Positions 6,581-7,054 of a stretch of DNA of 7,054 bases are shown here, one piece after another. The first letter of the stretch is position 1. Each line of letters begins with the position of its first letter. The position numbers were made by a program, and so were the translations under genes. The DNA is taken from positions 1 through 7,054 of the forward strand of contig JAOTWK010000181.1 in the NCBI GenBank assembly GCA_029862935.1, written 5' to 3'. The notes below the pieces were generated by a model. It ran no database searches, was not told where the DNA came from, and saw nothing but the letters and a program-made list of their open reading frames with translations. This stretch comes from Gemmatimonadota bacterium. Lineage in GTDB: Bacteria > Gemmatimonadota > Gemmatimonadetes > Gemmatimonadales > GWC2-71-9.

Positions 6581-7054
6581 TCACTGAGCCTGCTGCCCAA
6601 TGGCCAGGTTGCCCGAATTAATCACGGTAAAGCGTCCGATCCTCTCTTCGCCGGTGGGCGTTTCGACGTGGTAGAAATACACCCCGCTCGCCACGAACTG
6701 GCTGTTGCGATTTCGCAGGTTCCACGTCGCCTCACCCCCACCCAATGGATCGTTGTGCTCGACGATCGCGACCAACACGCCGCTCGTCGAGTAGACCCGG
6801 ATGATGGCCTGCGACGGCAGGTTGACGAACTTGAGCACCTTCTGCTGCGGGGTGAGCTCAAGGCCACTCGTCACGTAGTACGGATCCGGAAGCGTGTGCA
6901 CGTTGCTCAGATCGCCGGCGGTCGTTGCGTCGATCCCGGCCACCTGCTCCACGCTGACCGTGAACTGCAGCCCGGGCACGACGGTGGCACCGGCAGTGTT
7001 GGGTGCGAACGTGTAGTTCGAGCAGTCCGTGGCCCCGGGGCCGACGGCGGGCGT
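6581..7054 (-). CDS. Large secreted protein with C-terminal FlgD-like/sorting-type Ig domain (C-terminal part, 5' end outside window)
   Basis: C-terminal 157 residues of a protein that continues beyond the right edge; the frame is open to base 7054, so the in-frame GTG at 6979 is an internal codon. Residues about 71-145 form the beta-sandwich typical of FlgD-like Ig domains and type IX-like C-terminal domains: KVLKFVNLP, IIRVYSTSGVLV, a loop ending in GGGEATWNLRN, then ASGVYFYHVETPTGEERIGRF. The preceding PDPYYV (56-61) is the usual linker element before such domains. In Bacteroidota these domains direct type IX export and surface anchoring; elsewhere their role is unproven. After the last strand there is an extra tail of about 12 residues (NSGNLAIGQQAQ), unlike canonical sorting domains that end at the last strand. 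As first visible gene of the minus-strand cluster, it is a plausible client of the adjacent PorV-like barrel. The N-terminal domains cannot be seen, so overall function is unknown. Confidence 0.8.
   Translation of the reverse strand, partial: TPAVGPGATDCSNYTFAPNTAGATVVPGLQFTVSVEQVAGIDATTAGDLSNVHTLPDPYYVTSGLELTPQQKVLKFVNLPSQAIIRVYSTSGVLVAIVEHNDPLGGGEATWNLRNRNSQFVASGVYFYHVETPTGEERIGRFTVINSGNLAIGQQAQ

Noticed and set aside
2892..7054. A complete type IX secretion system
   Set aside because: Only a PorV-like barrel and a sorting-type domain are visible; none of the core motor, translocon or sortase components is in the window.

Overview
The window is GC-rich chromosomal DNA from a diderm (outer-membrane) bacterium. 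It shows lipobox lipoproteins, a PorV/PorQ-type outer-membrane barrel, a GWxTD-domain protein and a C-terminal FlgD-like/sorting-type Ig domain. That mix, with a heme A synthase, fits Gemmatimonadota or a nearby FCB-type lineage best. The assignment is inferred from gene content and base composition by eye, not from a search.

Left half, plus strand (1-2785): three tightly spaced genes that could form one transcription unit. They are the C-terminal end of an NhaC-family Na+/H+ antiporter (cut by the window edge), a complete CtaA/COX15 heme A synthase with all expected histidines and both cysteine pairs, and a complete arylsulfotransferase (ASST)-family lipoprotein with its presumed catalytic His/His/Arg/His set. 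Intergenic gaps are 10 and 11 bases. A 12-bp perfect GC-rich hairpin (2834-2861) lies behind the ASST gene, between the convergent gene sets, and probably acts as a terminator.

Right half, minus strand (7054 down to 2892): four codirectional genes for exported or envelope proteins. In transcription order they are the C-terminal end of a large secreted protein with a FlgD-like/sorting-type Ig domain (cut by the window edge), a PorV/PorQ-family barrel, a GWxTD-domain protein and a lipoprotein with Ig-like and pre-peptidase-C-like domains. Gaps are 53, 82 and 35 bases. The first two gaps each hold a strong GC-rich hairpin without a U-tract, and clear Shine-Dalgarno sites precede the barrel and lipoprotein genes. 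This looks like an envelope/secretion operon whose promoter lies beyond the right edge.

There are no RNA genes, mobile elements, CRISPR arrays or gene-free stretches over 300 bases. The most notable points are the four-gene envelope cassette, the ASST lipoprotein linked to ctaA, a nine-G tract inside the ASST gene that could mediate slippage, and the two intercistronic hairpins.
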